From positions 124,001-188,000 of the forward strand of contig JACKEN010000004.1 in assembly GCA_020632995.1 (NCBI GenBank): a DNA stretch of 64,000 nucleotides. Reading direction: 5' to 3'. The position numbers and the translations under genes were made by a program. Source of the stretch: Deltaproteobacteria bacterium (GTDB lineage: Bacteria; Myxococcota; Kuafuiibacteriia; Kuafuiibacteriales; Kuafuiibacteriaceae). Of this stretch, positions 42,402 through 52,287 are shown in pieces; position 1 is the stretch's first letter, and each line of letters starts with the position of its first letter. The notes below the pieces were generated by a model. It was not told the DNA's origin, did not search any database, and saw nothing but the letters and a program-made list of their open reading frames with translations.

Positions 42402-45050
42402 ATGAAGCGTCTGAGCACGGACCAGATCCGGCGCACGTTCCTCGATTTCTTCAAGGATCGGGACCACACCGAGGTGGCCTCGAGCCCCCTGGTGCCGGCC
42501 AACGACCCCACCCTGCTGTTCACCAACGCAGGGATGGTCCAGTTCAAGGACGTCTTCACCGGCAAGGAGACGCGCCCCTACTCGCGCGCCACCACCTCGC
42601 AGAAGTGCGTGCGCGCGGGCGGCAAGCACAACGACCTCGAGAACGTGGGCTACACCCGCCGCCACCACACGTTCTTCGAGATGCTCGGCAACTTCTCCTT
42701 CGGCGACTACTTCAAGCAAGACGCCATCGCCTTCGCGTGGGAGCTGGTGACCAAGGGCTTCGGCCTCCCCGAGGACCGCCTCGCGGTCACCGTGTTCAAG
42801 GGCGAGGACGGCGTGCCCGCGGATGACGAGGCGGCGGCGATGTGGGTCGCGGCAGGCGTCCCCGCGGAGCGGATCTTCCGGCTCGGCAAGGCCGACAACT
42901 ACTGGCAGATGGGCGACACCGGGCCCCAGGGCCCGTGCTCCGAGATCCACTTCTGCATGAGCGAGGACACCACCGGGATGGTGACCGAGCAGAAGGTGGC
43001 CGAGAGCGACGGCTGGATGGAGATCTGGAACCTGGTCTTCATGCAGTTCGTGCGCGAGACCGCAGACGGGCCGCTGTTGCCCCTGCCCAAGCCCTCGGTC
43101 GACACCGGCGCCGGCCTCGAGCGCGTGGCCATGGTGCTCCAGGGGGTGGAGTCCACCTACGACACCGACGGCTTCCGCAAGTTGCTGGACAAGATCGCGG
43201 CCCGGGTCGGCAAGACCTACGGCGGGTTCGCGGGGGGCGAGGACTCGGTCTCGATGCGGGTCATCGCCGACCACGCCCGGGCCACCGCGTTCCTGATCGC
43301 GGACGGGGTGCAGCCCTCGAACGAGGGCCGCGGCTATGTCCTACGGCGCATCATGCGGCGGGCCATCCGGCACGGGGACCGGCTGGGCTTCGACGACCTG
43401 TTCTTCCACGAGGCGTGCCTCGACGTGGTGGAGGCGATGAAGGGCGCCTACCCCGACCTGGAGCGGGCGGTGCCGCTGATCGAGAAGGCGGTGCGCTTCG
43501 AGGAGACCGCGTTCCGGCGGACGCTGCAACGTGGCCTGCGCCTGTTGGAGGCGGAGATGGCCCGGACCGACGCCAAGGCGCTGGACCCGGACTTCGTGGC
43601 GGATCTCTACGACACCTACGGCTTCCCCATCGACCTCACCCGGGTCATCGCCAACGAGCACGGGCGCACGGTGGACGAGGCGGCGGCCCAGGAGGCGGTG
43701 AAGCGGCGGCAGTCGGGCGGCGAGGACACGGGGCTCAGCGCCACCACCAAGGCGGTGGAGGGCCTGTGGTTCCAGCTCCGCGACGCGTTGGGCGCCACCG
43801 CCTTCACCGGCTACGAGCACGACGCGGGCGACGCCAAGGTGCTGGCCATCGTGAAGGACGGCGCCCGGGTAAAGGAAGCGCAGGCGGGGGACGATGTGCT
43901 GGTGCTCCTCGACCGGACCCCGTTCTACGGCGAGTCCGGCGGCCAGGTGGGTGACGCAGGCCAGCTTGCCTTCGAGGGCGGCCGGCTGGAGGTCGAGAAG
44001 ACCATCAAGCCCCTGCCCGAGCTCTTCGTGCACGAGGGGAAGGTGGCGCAGGGTACGTTGACGGAGGGCCAGACGGTGCGGGCCGAGGTGGACACCACCA
44101 AGCGGAACGCGACCCGCAAGAACCACTCCGCCACCCACCTGCTCCACCTCGCGCTGAAGGAGGTGCTGGGTGAGCACGTGCAGCAGAAGGGCTCCCTGGT
44201 GGCGCCCGACCGGCTGCGGTTCGACTTCTCGCACTTCGAGCCCCTGAAGCCGGCGGAGGTCACCGCGATCGAGGCCCGCGTGAACGAGCTGGTGCTCGAG
44301 AACGCGGAGACGGTCTCGAAGGTCGGGAGCATGGACGACGCCCGGGCCGAGGGGGCGATGATGCTCTTCGGCGAGAAGTACGGCGACCGGGTGCGGATGG
44401 TGCGCATCGGCCAGGAGTCCCTGGAGCTGTGCGGCGGCACCCACGTGGCCCGCGCGGGCGACATCGGCCTGTTCAAGCTGGTCTCGGACGGCGCGGTGGC
44501 GGCCGGGGTGCGCCGGGTGGAGGCGGTGACCGGGATGGGGGCCCTCAAGTGGGTCCAGGACCAGGAGCGCGTCCTGAAGGAGGCCGCGGCGGCCCTCAAG
44601 GCGGGCCCCGAGCAGGTGCCGGACCGCATCGAGAAGCTCCAGAAGAAGAACCGGGAGCTGGAGCGCGACCTCGAGAAGGCCCGCACCGCGGCGGCGCTGG
44701 GCAGCGGCCCGGCCCAGGACCAGGTGGAGGAGCTGGGCGGGGTGAAGGTGCTCTTCAAGAGCGCGGACGGCACCCCCAAGAAGGCGCTCCGGCCCCTCGC
44801 CGACCAGCTCCGCGACAAGCTGGGGAGCGGGGTGGTGGTGCTGACCGCGGCCGAGGACGGCCGGGTGGCCCTCCTGGTGGCGGCCACCAAGGACCTGGTC
44901 GGCAAGGTGAACGCGGGGGCGGTGGTGAAGGCGGCGTCGGAGGCCATGGGCGGCTCCGGCGGCGGCCGGCCCGACTTCGCCCAGGGCGGCGGCCCGGCCG
45001 AGAAGCTGGCCGAGGGGCTCGCCGCGGCCCGCGCCACCATCGCCGGGTAG
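42402..45050 (+). CDS. alaS: Alanyl-tRNA synthetase
   Basis: 882 residues, full length. It has the class II core (FTNAGMVQFKDVF, RHHTFFEMLGNFSFGDYFK and VSMRVIADHARA), the editing domain with zinc-site motifs NHSATHLLH and CGGTHV, the coiled coil (PDRIEKLQKKNRELERDLEK) and the Gly-rich C-Ala domain (GGSGGGRPDFAQGGGP). It charges tRNA-Ala in the cytoplasm. It is an essential housekeeping gene and an anchor marking the end of the T3SS locus. Confidence 0.98.
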   Translation: MKRLSTDQIRRTFLDFFKDRDHTEVASSPLVPANDPTLLFTNAGMVQFKDVFTGKETRPYSRATTSQKCVRAGGKHNDLENVGYTRRHHTFFEMLGNFSFGDYFKQDAIAFAWELVTKGFGLPEDRLAVTVFKGEDGVPADDEAAAMWVAAGVPAERIFRLGKADNYWQMGDTGPQGPCSEIHFCMSEDTTGMVTEQKVAESDGWMEIWNLVFMQFVRETADGPLLPLPKPSVDTGAGLERVAMVLQGVESTYDTDGFRKLLDKIAARVGKTYGGFAGGEDSVSMRVIADHARATAFLIADGVQPSNEGRGYVLRRIMRRAIRHGDRLGFDDLFFHEACLDVVEAMKGAYPDLERAVPLIEKAVRFEETAFRRTLQRGLRLLEAEMARTDAKALDPDFVADLYDTYGFPIDLTRVIANEHGRTVDEAAAQEAVKRRQSGGEDTGLSATTKAVEGLWFQLRDALGATAFTGYEHDAGDAKVLAIVKDGARVKEAQAGDDVLVLLDRTPFYGESGGQVGDAGQLAFEGGRLEVEKTIKPLPELFVHEGKVAQGTLTEGQTVRAEVDTTKRNATRKNHSATHLLHLALKEVLGEHVQQKGSLVAPDRLRFDFSHFEPLKPAEVTAIEARVNELVLENAETVSKVGSMDDARAEGAMMLFGEKYGDRVRMVRIGQESLELCGGTHVARAGDIGLFKLVSDGAVAAGVRRVEAVTGMGALKWVQDQERVLKEAAAALKAGPEQVPDRIEKLQKKNRELERDLEKARTAAALGSGPAQDQVEELGGVKVLFKSADGTPKKALRPLADQLRDKLGSGVVVLTAAEDGRVALLVAATKDLVGKVNAGAVVKAASEAMGGSGGGRPDFAQGGGPAEKLAEGLAAARATIAG

Positions 45051-45081
45051 CCCGCGGTCCAACCCCGGGGCCGCCCCCGAG

Positions 45082-45098
45082 GGCTGGCCCCACCAGCC
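45082..45098 (+). terminator. Small hairpin after alaS
   Basis: GGCTGG and CCAGCC with a 5-base loop, 32 bp after the alaS stop. A 14-bp word (CCCGAGGGCTGGCC) is repeated at 45076 and 45134. Weak terminator candidate without a T-tract. Confidence 0.3.
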
Positions 45099-45191
45099 AC
45101 CGGGCCTGAGGGTACGCCTCGGCCAGGCACCCGCCCGAGGGCTGGCCAGGAAGTTACCTCCGCGCCCATCCCGGGGTATGGTGCGGCGAAG

Positions 45192-48100
45192 GTGGGAGGC
45201 CCGTTGGACACCGTCTCGCTCAGGATCACCCTCCGGTACAAAGACCTGGACGAGTTCGTGAAGCGCTACGCGGAGAATATCTCGTCCGCGGGCCTCTTCC
45301 TGCGCACGCGCGCCCCCAAACCCACCGGGACAAAGATCCGGTTCGAGCTGCTCCTCGCCGACGGCGTCCGGGCCCTGCGCGGCGAGGGCGTGGTCGTGAC
45401 GGTGAGGGAGGACGACAAGCCGGGGATGGCGCTCCGCTTCAACGTCCTGGACGCCGAGTCCCGGGCGGTCGTCGACCGGATCGTGAAGGCCCACGGGCAG
45501 GGCTCCCTCGCCCCAACCCCGCTCGCCACCAGCTTCGGCCGCGACGGCGCGGCCCCCGAGGTCGCCGCACCCCCCGCCTCCGGCGCCCCCGCCTGGCGGG
45601 CCAAGACCGGGCGCGGTTGGAGCTCCATGGGCGCCCCGCCCTCCCGCTCCAGCTCGTCGGTCGGCCCCGGCGGCCTGCTCCCCCGGCGCCCGTCCCGGGC
45701 CTTCGGGGTGCCCGAGCCCACCCTGCCCCGCCCCGAGCCCTTGCCGGAGCGCGGGCCGGTCCTCCCGCGCAGCCGCTCCGAGCTCCCGCGCCCCTGGGCC
45801 GCCGCGCCCTTGCCCGGCGCCCCGATGGACGAGGACGAGCGGACCCAGCGCCTGGACGTCGACAAGCTCCCCGAGGTCATGCGGAGCCTGGGCGCCGCGG
45901 TGCCCCAGGATGTGGGGGTCAGCGAGCCAGAGGCCGACGATGACGTCGCGGCGACGGATGAGCGCCTCGAGGCAGGGCTCGATGCGCACGAGGCCGAGCT
46001 CGGCGCAGACGGTGACGAGGACGAGGGTGCGATCGTCGAGGCCGAGCTCCACGAGGCGGCCGATGCCGATGCCGATGACGAGGCGGGCGAGCTGCGCGGG
46101 GACGATGAAGCCGCGGCGGGGGCCGAGCTGCCGGGCGACGACGAGGCTGCGGCTGACGAGCGCCACGAGACCGAGCTGCGCGACCACGAGGCCGCGGTGG
46201 ACGAGGCCGAGCTGCGCGACCGCGAGGCCGCGGTGGACGAGGCCGAGCTGCGCGACCGCGACGCCGGGGTGGACGAGGCCGAGCTGCGCGACCACGAGGC
46301 CGCGGTGGACGAGGCCGAGCGCCAGGACGCCGCGGGGGTCGACGAGGGCGCAGGCCTGCACGAGGTCACCGCGCGGGATGAGGCCGACGACGCCGAGGAG
46401 GGCCCCGCCGCCGCTGCCGAAGACGCAGAGGGCGGCGCCGCGGGTGACCATGTCGCCGCCGACGCCGAGCACCAGGCCACCGCTCACGACGCGGCCGAGG
46501 GTGCCGACCACCTGACCGCCGCTCACGATGCGGCCGAGGACGCCGAGGACGCCGAGGCCGGCGCCCAGGGCGCCGAGGCCACGCCTCGAGGCGCCGACGA
46601 CGCGGCCCAGGACGCGGAAGACCACGCCGCGGCTGAGCACATCGCGGACGACGACGCGGGCAACGAGGCCGAAGGCCAACCTGCGCCCCACGGCGCCGAG
46701 GATGACGGGCGCGAGGCCGCGTTCCTCGGTGCGCCCGACGATGACCAACCCGCGCTCCAGGGTGCGGACGTAGAGCTACCCGCGTTCCACGCCGTAGACG
46801 ACGAAGAGCTGCCCGCGTTCCACGACGTGACCAACGACAGCCAGCCCGCGGTCTACCGCGCGGACGACGAAGGCCACGCGGCGGCCTTGCACGGCACAGT
46901 CGGCGACGACGCAGGCCAACTTGCCGGCGCAGACGAGCCCGACGTGCAGCCCGAGGCGCCGGCGTGGCTGGCGGCGGAGACCGACGCCGGGGTCGAGGCC
47001 CCGTCGCACGACGAGGACGACCGCACGACCCGCATGGACATCTCGGGCCTGCCCGCCCCCGCGGTGGCCTGGCTGGCCCCGGAGGACGAGGTCCCGGACG
47101 CGGTGGTGACCCCCGCCGCGGACGACGAGGACGTGGAGCGCGCCGCGGCCTACGCGGTGGCGGCGGCCCTGGCCAGCTCGCTCGACGGCGACGCGGCCGA
47201 CGAGACCCCGGAGCTGGACCTCGAAGCCACGAGCCGCTCGCTCGACGACGCCCTCGCCCGGGCCCAGGCCCTGGACGCGGGCATGGAGCAGACCGCGCAG
47301 GCCCTGGCGGAGGCGCTCGGCAGCGGCTGGGCGTCACCGGTGGCCAGCGGCGAGGCTGTCGCCGCCGCGCCGACCGCGGACGACGCCGGCCAGGTGCTGG
47401 CCGAGGCGGGTCAGCTCCACGACGCGCCCACCACCGCCCTCGATCCCACCGCGCTGGGCCTGACGGAGGACGGCCAGGCCGCGCGCCGCCGCCCCACCGC
47501 CCTGTCCAACTCGTGGGGCGAGGAGTTCGCGGTGGCGGCGGCGAGGACCGACCACCTCGCCGCGCTGGATCCCACCCAGCCCCCGCATGAGGCCGAGCCC
47601 GCGGAGGGGCCGGTGCCGCGTGCGTGGCTGGACGAGGAGACCCTCCTCGACACCCGCTCCCCCACCGAGCGGCTCGCGGGCCCTCCCCCGGTCGAGGAGC
47701 ACGACACCCAGGACCAGGTCGCCCAGCCGATGCCCGAGAGCGTGGCCGCGGTGGTGGTGGACACCGCCTCGGCCCTGGCCGAGGGCCTGCCCGAGACGCA
47801 GGACAACCTGCCGTTGGGTGAGGCGCCCTTCGGTGACGACGACGGCTTCGACGCGGCGCTCGAGAGCTTCATCTCCGCCGCGAGCGCCCAGACCGCCGCC
47901 CTGCCCCCCGAGGGCCTGGCGGCGTACGCCGAGGGCGAGCAGCCCCCGGCCATCGCGGGCCCGAGCGAGGACGTGGGCCCCCAGACCGAGCTGATCCAGA
48001 GCGGGGACTTCCTCGACAAGCTCGAGGCCAGCCTCAGCGTGCCGGTGCAGGACACGCCGTGGCCGGACGTGAACGAGAACCTCCTCGGCGCCCGCTACCG

Positions 48101-50909
48101 TGCCCCCACCCGCACCGGGACCGAGGTGGAGGTGCCGGCGGACGTCGACGCCCAGGGCCCGGTCCGGATGGCCCAGCCTCGGCAAGACACCTTGCTCGAC
48201 CCGGCGACGGTCGAGCGGCTGCCCGAGCCCCAGGTGATGGCGAGCGAGCTCCCCATCGAGGTGGAGGCGGATCCCGAGCGGTGGATGTCGACCATCCCCC
48301 CCGGCGCCCTGCTGCAAGAGGGCCTGCCGGCGCCCGCCCCCGAGGACGCCGAGCCCACCGCGGACACCGGCGCGCCCGAGGTGGAGGAGGCGCCCGCCGC
48401 CACGGTCGAGGACGCCGAGGTCCCCCTCGCCCAACCCCTGGACGACGAGGAGGAGACCCGCGCCGCCGACGAGCCCGAGGTCGCAGTCGCGGTCGCCCAA
48501 GCCCTCGATGACGAGGGCGAGACCCGCGTCGCAGACGAGCCCCAGGTCACCGCCCCGATCGCCCAGCCCCTGGACGACGAGGACGAGACCCGCGCCGCCG
48601 ACGAGTTCGAGCCCCAGATCACCGCCCCCATCGCCCAGCCCCTGGACGACGAGGACGAGACCCGCGCCGCAGACGAGCCGCAGGTCGCCGCCCCGATCGC
48701 CCAGCCCCTCGACGACGAGCGCGAGACCCGCGCCGCCGACGAGCCCGAGGTCGCGGTCGCCCTCGCCCAGCCGCTGGACGACGAGGCCGAGACGCGGGTG
48801 GCGGAGCCGGACGAGGTCGACACCCGCCCGGACCCTGCCGCGCCGCGCGCCCACGAGGAGGCGGCCACCGAGGCCGCGCTGGTCATCCCGGTGGTGGGGC
48901 CCCGCACCGGCGGCTCCGCCTCCACCGCGATGTCAGAGCTCACGGCGCGCGCGCCGGGCGTGCAGCTGGAGGCGGCGACCGAGATGGTGAAGGCCTACGA
49001 GGTGGCGCCCGAGCGCCGCCGCGAGGCCACGCCGATGTTCTCCACCGAGGTGCGGGTCACCGGGGTGGAGGGCCCGATGGACCCGGCCGAGGGCGGGCCC
49101 CGGATCCAGCCCCACGTTGAGCCGCCGGCCCCGGTGGAGGAGCCGGAGGAGGCGCACAAGACCCCCGACGCCATGCTCCGCCGGGCCCGCGAGGCCGCGT
49201 TCAGCGAGGAGGCCACCGAGGTCCCGGCCACCCGCGAGCAGGCCACCGCCCAGGTGCGGCCGCGAGCCCCGGCCCGTGAGCGCCGCGCGTCGTCGCGCCA
49301 GGATCTGCGCGCCCACCGGGTGGTCGGCCTCGAGCTCGGCCGCAACTGGGTCCGCGTGGGCCTCATGGAGCACGGGGACCTGGAGCTCATCGGCGCGGCC
49401 GGGAGCCCATACGTGCCCGCGGTGGTCGCCCTCCGCAACGACGGCACCCTGGTCGCCGGGGTGAAGGCGCAGGCTGTCCTGCGCGCAGATCCCGAGCGGG
49501 CGGTGCGCCCGATCGCGGTGCTCGCCAAGTGGCGCGGCCAGCACATCACCGACGACGACGTCGCGGCGGTCGCCGGTTGGCAAGACGGCCAGCCGATGCT
49601 CCGCCTCGGCAACCAGAGCTTCAGCATCCGTGAGGTCCTCGAGGTGCTGCTCCTCTTGGTGCGGACCTCGATCGTACGTCACCTCGGCGCGGAGCACGTC
49701 CGGGTCGTGGTGGGCCTGCCCGCCGAACTCGACCCCGCGGCCCGCCGCGTCTTCCAGGACGCCTGCCGCGAGGTGGGGCTCGAGGTCCTCGAGCTCCTCA
49801 CCGAGGCCGAGGCGGTGCTTCGGGCCTACAACATCGACGAGCGCCCGGTGGACCGGGCCCTCGTGCTGGACGTGGGCGCCAGCCACCTCGGCGTGGCGCT
49901 CGCCCGCCGTGGCAAGACCACGGTGGACGTGGTCGCCTACCAGGAGGCCGACGCCCCCTGCGCCCGCACCCTCGACGAGGAGGTGGCGGAGATGACCCTG
50001 GAGGAGCTCCGCGACAAGGCGGGCGAGGACCACACCCAGGACCTGGCGGCCAGGGCCCGGCTGGTCCAGGCGGTGGAGCACGCCCGCCCCGAGCTGGCTC
50101 GGGTCCCGCACCTCGACTTCAAGGTCCAGCTCGCCGCCCCCGGCGGCGCCGCGGGGGTGGTGCTGGAGCGGTCGATCCGCCTGCCCCGGAGCCGGGTGTA
50201 CCAGGCCACCGAGCCGGTGGTGATGGAGATGTGCGTCAAGGTGCAAGATCTGTTGCGCCGGAACAAGGTCGACCCGCGCGATCTGCAAGCCGTCCTGCTC
50301 TGCGGGAGCGCCGGGCAGTTCCCGCCGCTGATCCAGGCCCTGCAGGGCCTCACCAACATCGAGCCGTTGGTCCTTTACCCGGGGCCCCAGGTGGTGCTGG
50401 TCGGGCTGGCCCGGGCCGGGGTGGCGGTGGAGCGGAGCGAGCGAGCCAGCCGCGAAGACGCCCTCTCGGCCTCGGTGGGGATCGAGCTCCCCGGCGGTCG
50501 CTTCGGCGCCCTGGTGCGGGCCGGGACCCGGCTCCCCGCGCGCCTCGAGCGCCACATCCCCACCACCCGCGACAACCAGGTGGAGGTCGACCTGCGGATC
50601 TTCCAGGGCGACGCGGAGTTCGTGCGGGCGTGCGCGCCCCTCGGGCGCCTGGTGCTCCGCGACATCCCGAAGGGCCCGCGGGGTCAGGTGCGCATCGACC
50701 TCGAGCTGGAGCTGGACACGGACGGCGTGCTCACCGCGACGCTCACCGAGCCCACCACCCAGGCCTCGCAGCGCCTCGTCATCGCGACCGCCCAGACCCC
50801 GGACGAGCGACGGGCGGAGCTGCAGAACATCCCCGCCGTCACCACCCGGTTGGGTAAGGCCCCGCCCAAGGAGAAGAAGGGCATCCTGAGCCGCCTCTTC
50901 GGCAAGTAG
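45192..50909 (+). CDS. Giant PilZ-like / acidic repeat / Hsp70-like chimera
   Basis: 1905 residues from GTG 45192 (TTG 45204 possible). Residues about 5-95 form a PilZ-like domain of the myxobacterial paralogous type (YAENISSAGLFLRT keeps NxSxxG, but no upstream RxxxR is seen, so c-di-GMP binding is doubtful). About 1250 residues of acidic, disordered sequence follow, with 13-residue repeats (VDEAELRDHEAA, 46197-46320) and ~20-residue repeats (PLDDEDETRAADEPQV, 48435-48790). The last ~530 residues are Hsp70-like, with actin-fold pieces VVGLELGRNWVRVGL, VVVGLPAELDPAARR and LVLDVGASHLGVALA and an Hsp70-like substrate-domain segment near the end. I recall a PilZ-DnaK chimera (CdbS) from Myxococcus. 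Probably cytosolic and chaperone-like. Confidence 0.85.
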   Translation: MGGPLDTVSLRITLRYKDLDEFVKRYAENISSAGLFLRTRAPKPTGTKIRFELLLADGVRALRGEGVVVTVREDDKPGMALRFNVLDAESRAVVDRIVKAHGQGSLAPTPLATSFGRDGAAPEVAAPPASGAPAWRAKTGRGWSSMGAPPSRSSSSVGPGGLLPRRPSRAFGVPEPTLPRPEPLPERGPVLPRSRSELPRPWAAAPLPGAPMDEDERTQRLDVDKLPEVMRSLGAAVPQDVGVSEPEADDDVAATDERLEAGLDAHEAELGADGDEDEGAIVEAELHEAADADADDEAGELRGDDEAAAGAELPGDDEAAADERHETELRDHEAAVDEAELRDREAAVDEAELRDRDAGVDEAELRDHEAAVDEAERQDAAGVDEGAGLHEVTARDEADDAEEGPAAAAEDAEGGAAGDHVAADAEHQATAHDAAEGADHLTAAHDAAEDAEDAEAGAQGAEATPRGADDAAQDAEDHAAAEHIADDDAGNEAEGQPAPHGAEDDGREAAFLGAPDDDQPALQGADVELPAFHAVDDEELPAFHDVTNDSQPAVYRADDEGHAAALHGTVGDDAGQLAGADEPDVQPEAPAWLAAETDAGVEAPSHDEDDRTTRMDISGLPAPAVAWLAPEDEVPDAVVTPAADDEDVERAAAYAVAAALASSLDGDAADETPELDLEATSRSLDDALARAQALDAGMEQTAQALAEALGSGWASPVASGEAVAAAPTADDAGQVLAEAGQLHDAPTTALDPTALGLTEDGQAARRRPTALSNSWGEEFAVAAARTDHLAALDPTQPPHEAEPAEGPVPRAWLDEETLLDTRSPTERLAGPPPVEEHDTQDQVAQPMPESVAAVVVDTASALAEGLPETQDNLPLGEAPFGDDDGFDAALESFISAASAQTAALPPEGLAAYAEGEQPPAIAGPSEDVGPQTELIQSGDFLDKLEASLSVPVQDTPWPDVNENLLGARYRAPTRTGTEVEVPADVDAQGPVRMAQPRQDTLLDPATVERLPEPQVMASELPIEVEADPERWMSTIPPGALLQEGLPAPAPEDAEPTADTGAPEVEEAPAATVEDAEVPLAQPLDDEEETRAADEPEVAVAVAQALDDEGETRVADEPQVTAPIAQPLDDEDETRAADEFEPQITAPIAQPLDDEDETRAADEPQVAAPIAQPLDDERETRAADEPEVAVALAQPLDDEAETRVAEPDEVDTRPDPAAPRAHEEAATEAALVIPVVGPRTGGSASTAMSELTARAPGVQLEAATEMVKAYEVAPERRREATPMFSTEVRVTGVEGPMDPAEGGPRIQPHVEPPAPVEEPEEAHKTPDAMLRRAREAAFSEEATEVPATREQATAQVRPRAPARERRASSRQDLRAHRVVGLELGRNWVRVGLMEHGDLELIGAAGSPYVPAVVALRNDGTLVAGVKAQAVLRADPERAVRPIAVLAKWRGQHITDDDVAAVAGWQDGQPMLRLGNQSFSIREVLEVLLLLVRTSIVRHLGAEHVRVVVGLPAELDPAARRVFQDACREVGLEVLELLTEAEAVLRAYNIDERPVDRALVLDVGASHLGVALARRGKTTVDVVAYQEADAPCARTLDEEVAEMTLEELRDKAGEDHTQDLAARARLVQAVEHARPELARVPHLDFKVQLAAPGGAAGVVLERSIRLPRSRVYQATEPVVMEMCVKVQDLLRRNKVDPRDLQAVLLCGSAGQFPPLIQALQGLTNIEPLVLYPGPQVVLVGLARAGVAVERSERASREDALSASVGIELPGGRFGALVRAGTRLPARLERHIPTTRDNQVEVDLRIFQGDAEFVRACAPLGRLVLRDIPKGPRGQVRIDLELELDTDGVLTATLTEPTTQASQRLVIATAQTPDERRAELQNIPAVTTRLGKAPPKEKKGILSRLFGK

Positions 50910-50919
50910 GCTTGCGAGG

Positions 50920-52275
50920 CTAGAGCTTCACGATCTCGAGGGCGGCCGCGACGCCGCTCTTGGCCGCGATCTCGAGCATCTCGTCCGCGGGGGAGCGCCC
51001 GCGGTGCGCGCGCTCCACCAGCGGCACCACGCACTCCGCGCAGTCGGGTGAGCTCTTCGCGAGGCGGTCGTAGCCCGCCTGCACCACCCACTTGATCACG
51101 TCGCGGACCTTGCCGGCCGGGCTCATCGCGTCGAGCCCCTCCACCGCGACCTTCGGCTGCAGCGCCCGGATGGCGCCCCAGTCCATCATCGAGAGGCGCT
51201 CGTCCACCGCCTGGCGGGTGGGCTCGTGGTCGAGGATGCCGCGCCAGAAGCCGCCCACCGCCACCGCCTCCTCGGGGAGGACGCAGTCCGCGCCCCGGAG
51301 CTCGACGTAGCCCTTGGGGCGGATCTCGGGGAAGAAGGTGGTGAGGTGGTCGAGGTAGTCGCCCACCGTCACCGGCCCGCCCTGGAAGCCATGCTCGATG
51401 TACCAGGAGTAGGGCTCGGGCCCCGCGGCGAGGTACTCGCCGTCGCGGATGAAGAACATCGGCGCGACGCTCAGGGTGCGGTCGATGTAGCGCCCCACCG
51501 TGAGCCCCTCTTCGTCGACCATCTCGGGCCAGATGCCGCAGCGCTCGTCGTCGACCTCGAGCCAGGTCTGGTAGCGCACCGTCTTGTAGCCGTTGAGCTG
51601 GCCGCCGCTGAAGGGTGAGGCCGCCACCAGGGCGCTGAAGAAGGGCGAGACGCGGGCCGCGGTGCGGACCTTGTCGGCGAGGTTCTTCTCGCTCTGGAAG
51701 TCCACCGTGCACTGCACGCTGCCGGTCAGGTGCATCATGTCGAGCGCGCGCCGCCCGCGAGGCCCGAGGTAGCGGCGCATGTGCTCGTAGCGGGGCTTCG
51801 GCATCACCGGGACGCTGTCCCGGGTGGCGAGGGGCTGAAAGCCCGCCGCCCAGTAGCCGATCCCCAGGGGCGCCCCCGCCTCCTTGAGGTGCGCCGCGTA
51901 CTCGAGCGCCTCCTGGCGGAGCGCCTTCAGCGCGCGGTGCGGTCGCGACGCGAACTCGAGCTGACCGCCCGGCTCGAGCGAGATCAGCTCGCCGTTCCCC
52001 TTGAGGCCGGTGAGGGCCCCGTTCGGCTCGTGGGTCTCCGTCATGCCAGCCAGCTTGCCGAGGCGCGCGAGGACGCCGGCGAGCTGCTCGTGCTCCACCG
52101 GGCGCAAGCTATCTTGCCAGTATGGGAAGATCTCGATCTCGAGGCCGATGTACCATTGGGTGTCGGGCTTGGCCGCCTCCAGGAAGAGGCGGGCCAGGTC
52201 GTCCTTGGACATCTCGGCCAGCGGGCGTTGCAGGAAGGCGTCGTCGCCGCCTCCCAGGATCATGGGCTTGGACAC
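50920..52275 (-). CDS. gshA: Glutamate-cysteine ligase (plant-type GCS2)
   Basis: 451 residues from GTG 52275 (ATG 52263 possible). Core motifs are WYIGLEIEIFPY, GLKGNGELISLEPGGQLEF, MHLTGSVQCTVDF and EVDDERCGIWPEM, all characteristic of the plant/proteobacterial GCS2 group. It joins Glu and Cys with ATP, the first step in glutathione synthesis. No gshB is in the window. Convergent with the PilZ-Hsp70 gene, with ends only 10 bp apart. Confidence 0.95.
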   Translation of the reverse strand: MSKPMILGGGDDAFLQRPLAEMSKDDLARLFLEAAKPDTQWYIGLEIEIFPYWQDSLRPVEHEQLAGVLARLGKLAGMTETHEPNGALTGLKGNGELISLEPGGQLEFASRPHRALKALRQEALEYAAHLKEAGAPLGIGYWAAGFQPLATRDSVPVMPKPRYEHMRRYLGPRGRRALDMMHLTGSVQCTVDFQSEKNLADKVRTAARVSPFFSALVAASPFSGGQLNGYKTVRYQTWLEVDDERCGIWPEMVDEEGLTVGRYIDRTLSVAPMFFIRDGEYLAAGPEPYSWYIEHGFQGGPVTVGDYLDHLTTFFPEIRPKGYVELRGADCVLPEEAVAVGGFWRGILDHEPTRQAVDERLSMMDWGAIRALQPKVAVEGLDAMSPAGKVRDVIKWVVQAGYDRLAKSSPDCAECVVPLVERAHRGRSPADEMLEIAAKSGVAAALEIVKL

Positions 52276-52287
52276 CCCCTGATTCGA

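Noticed and set aside
45192..50909. Acidic repeats as a CRISPR or tandem DNA array
   Set aside because: The repeats are in-frame amino-acid repeats of unequal length with no spacer structure.
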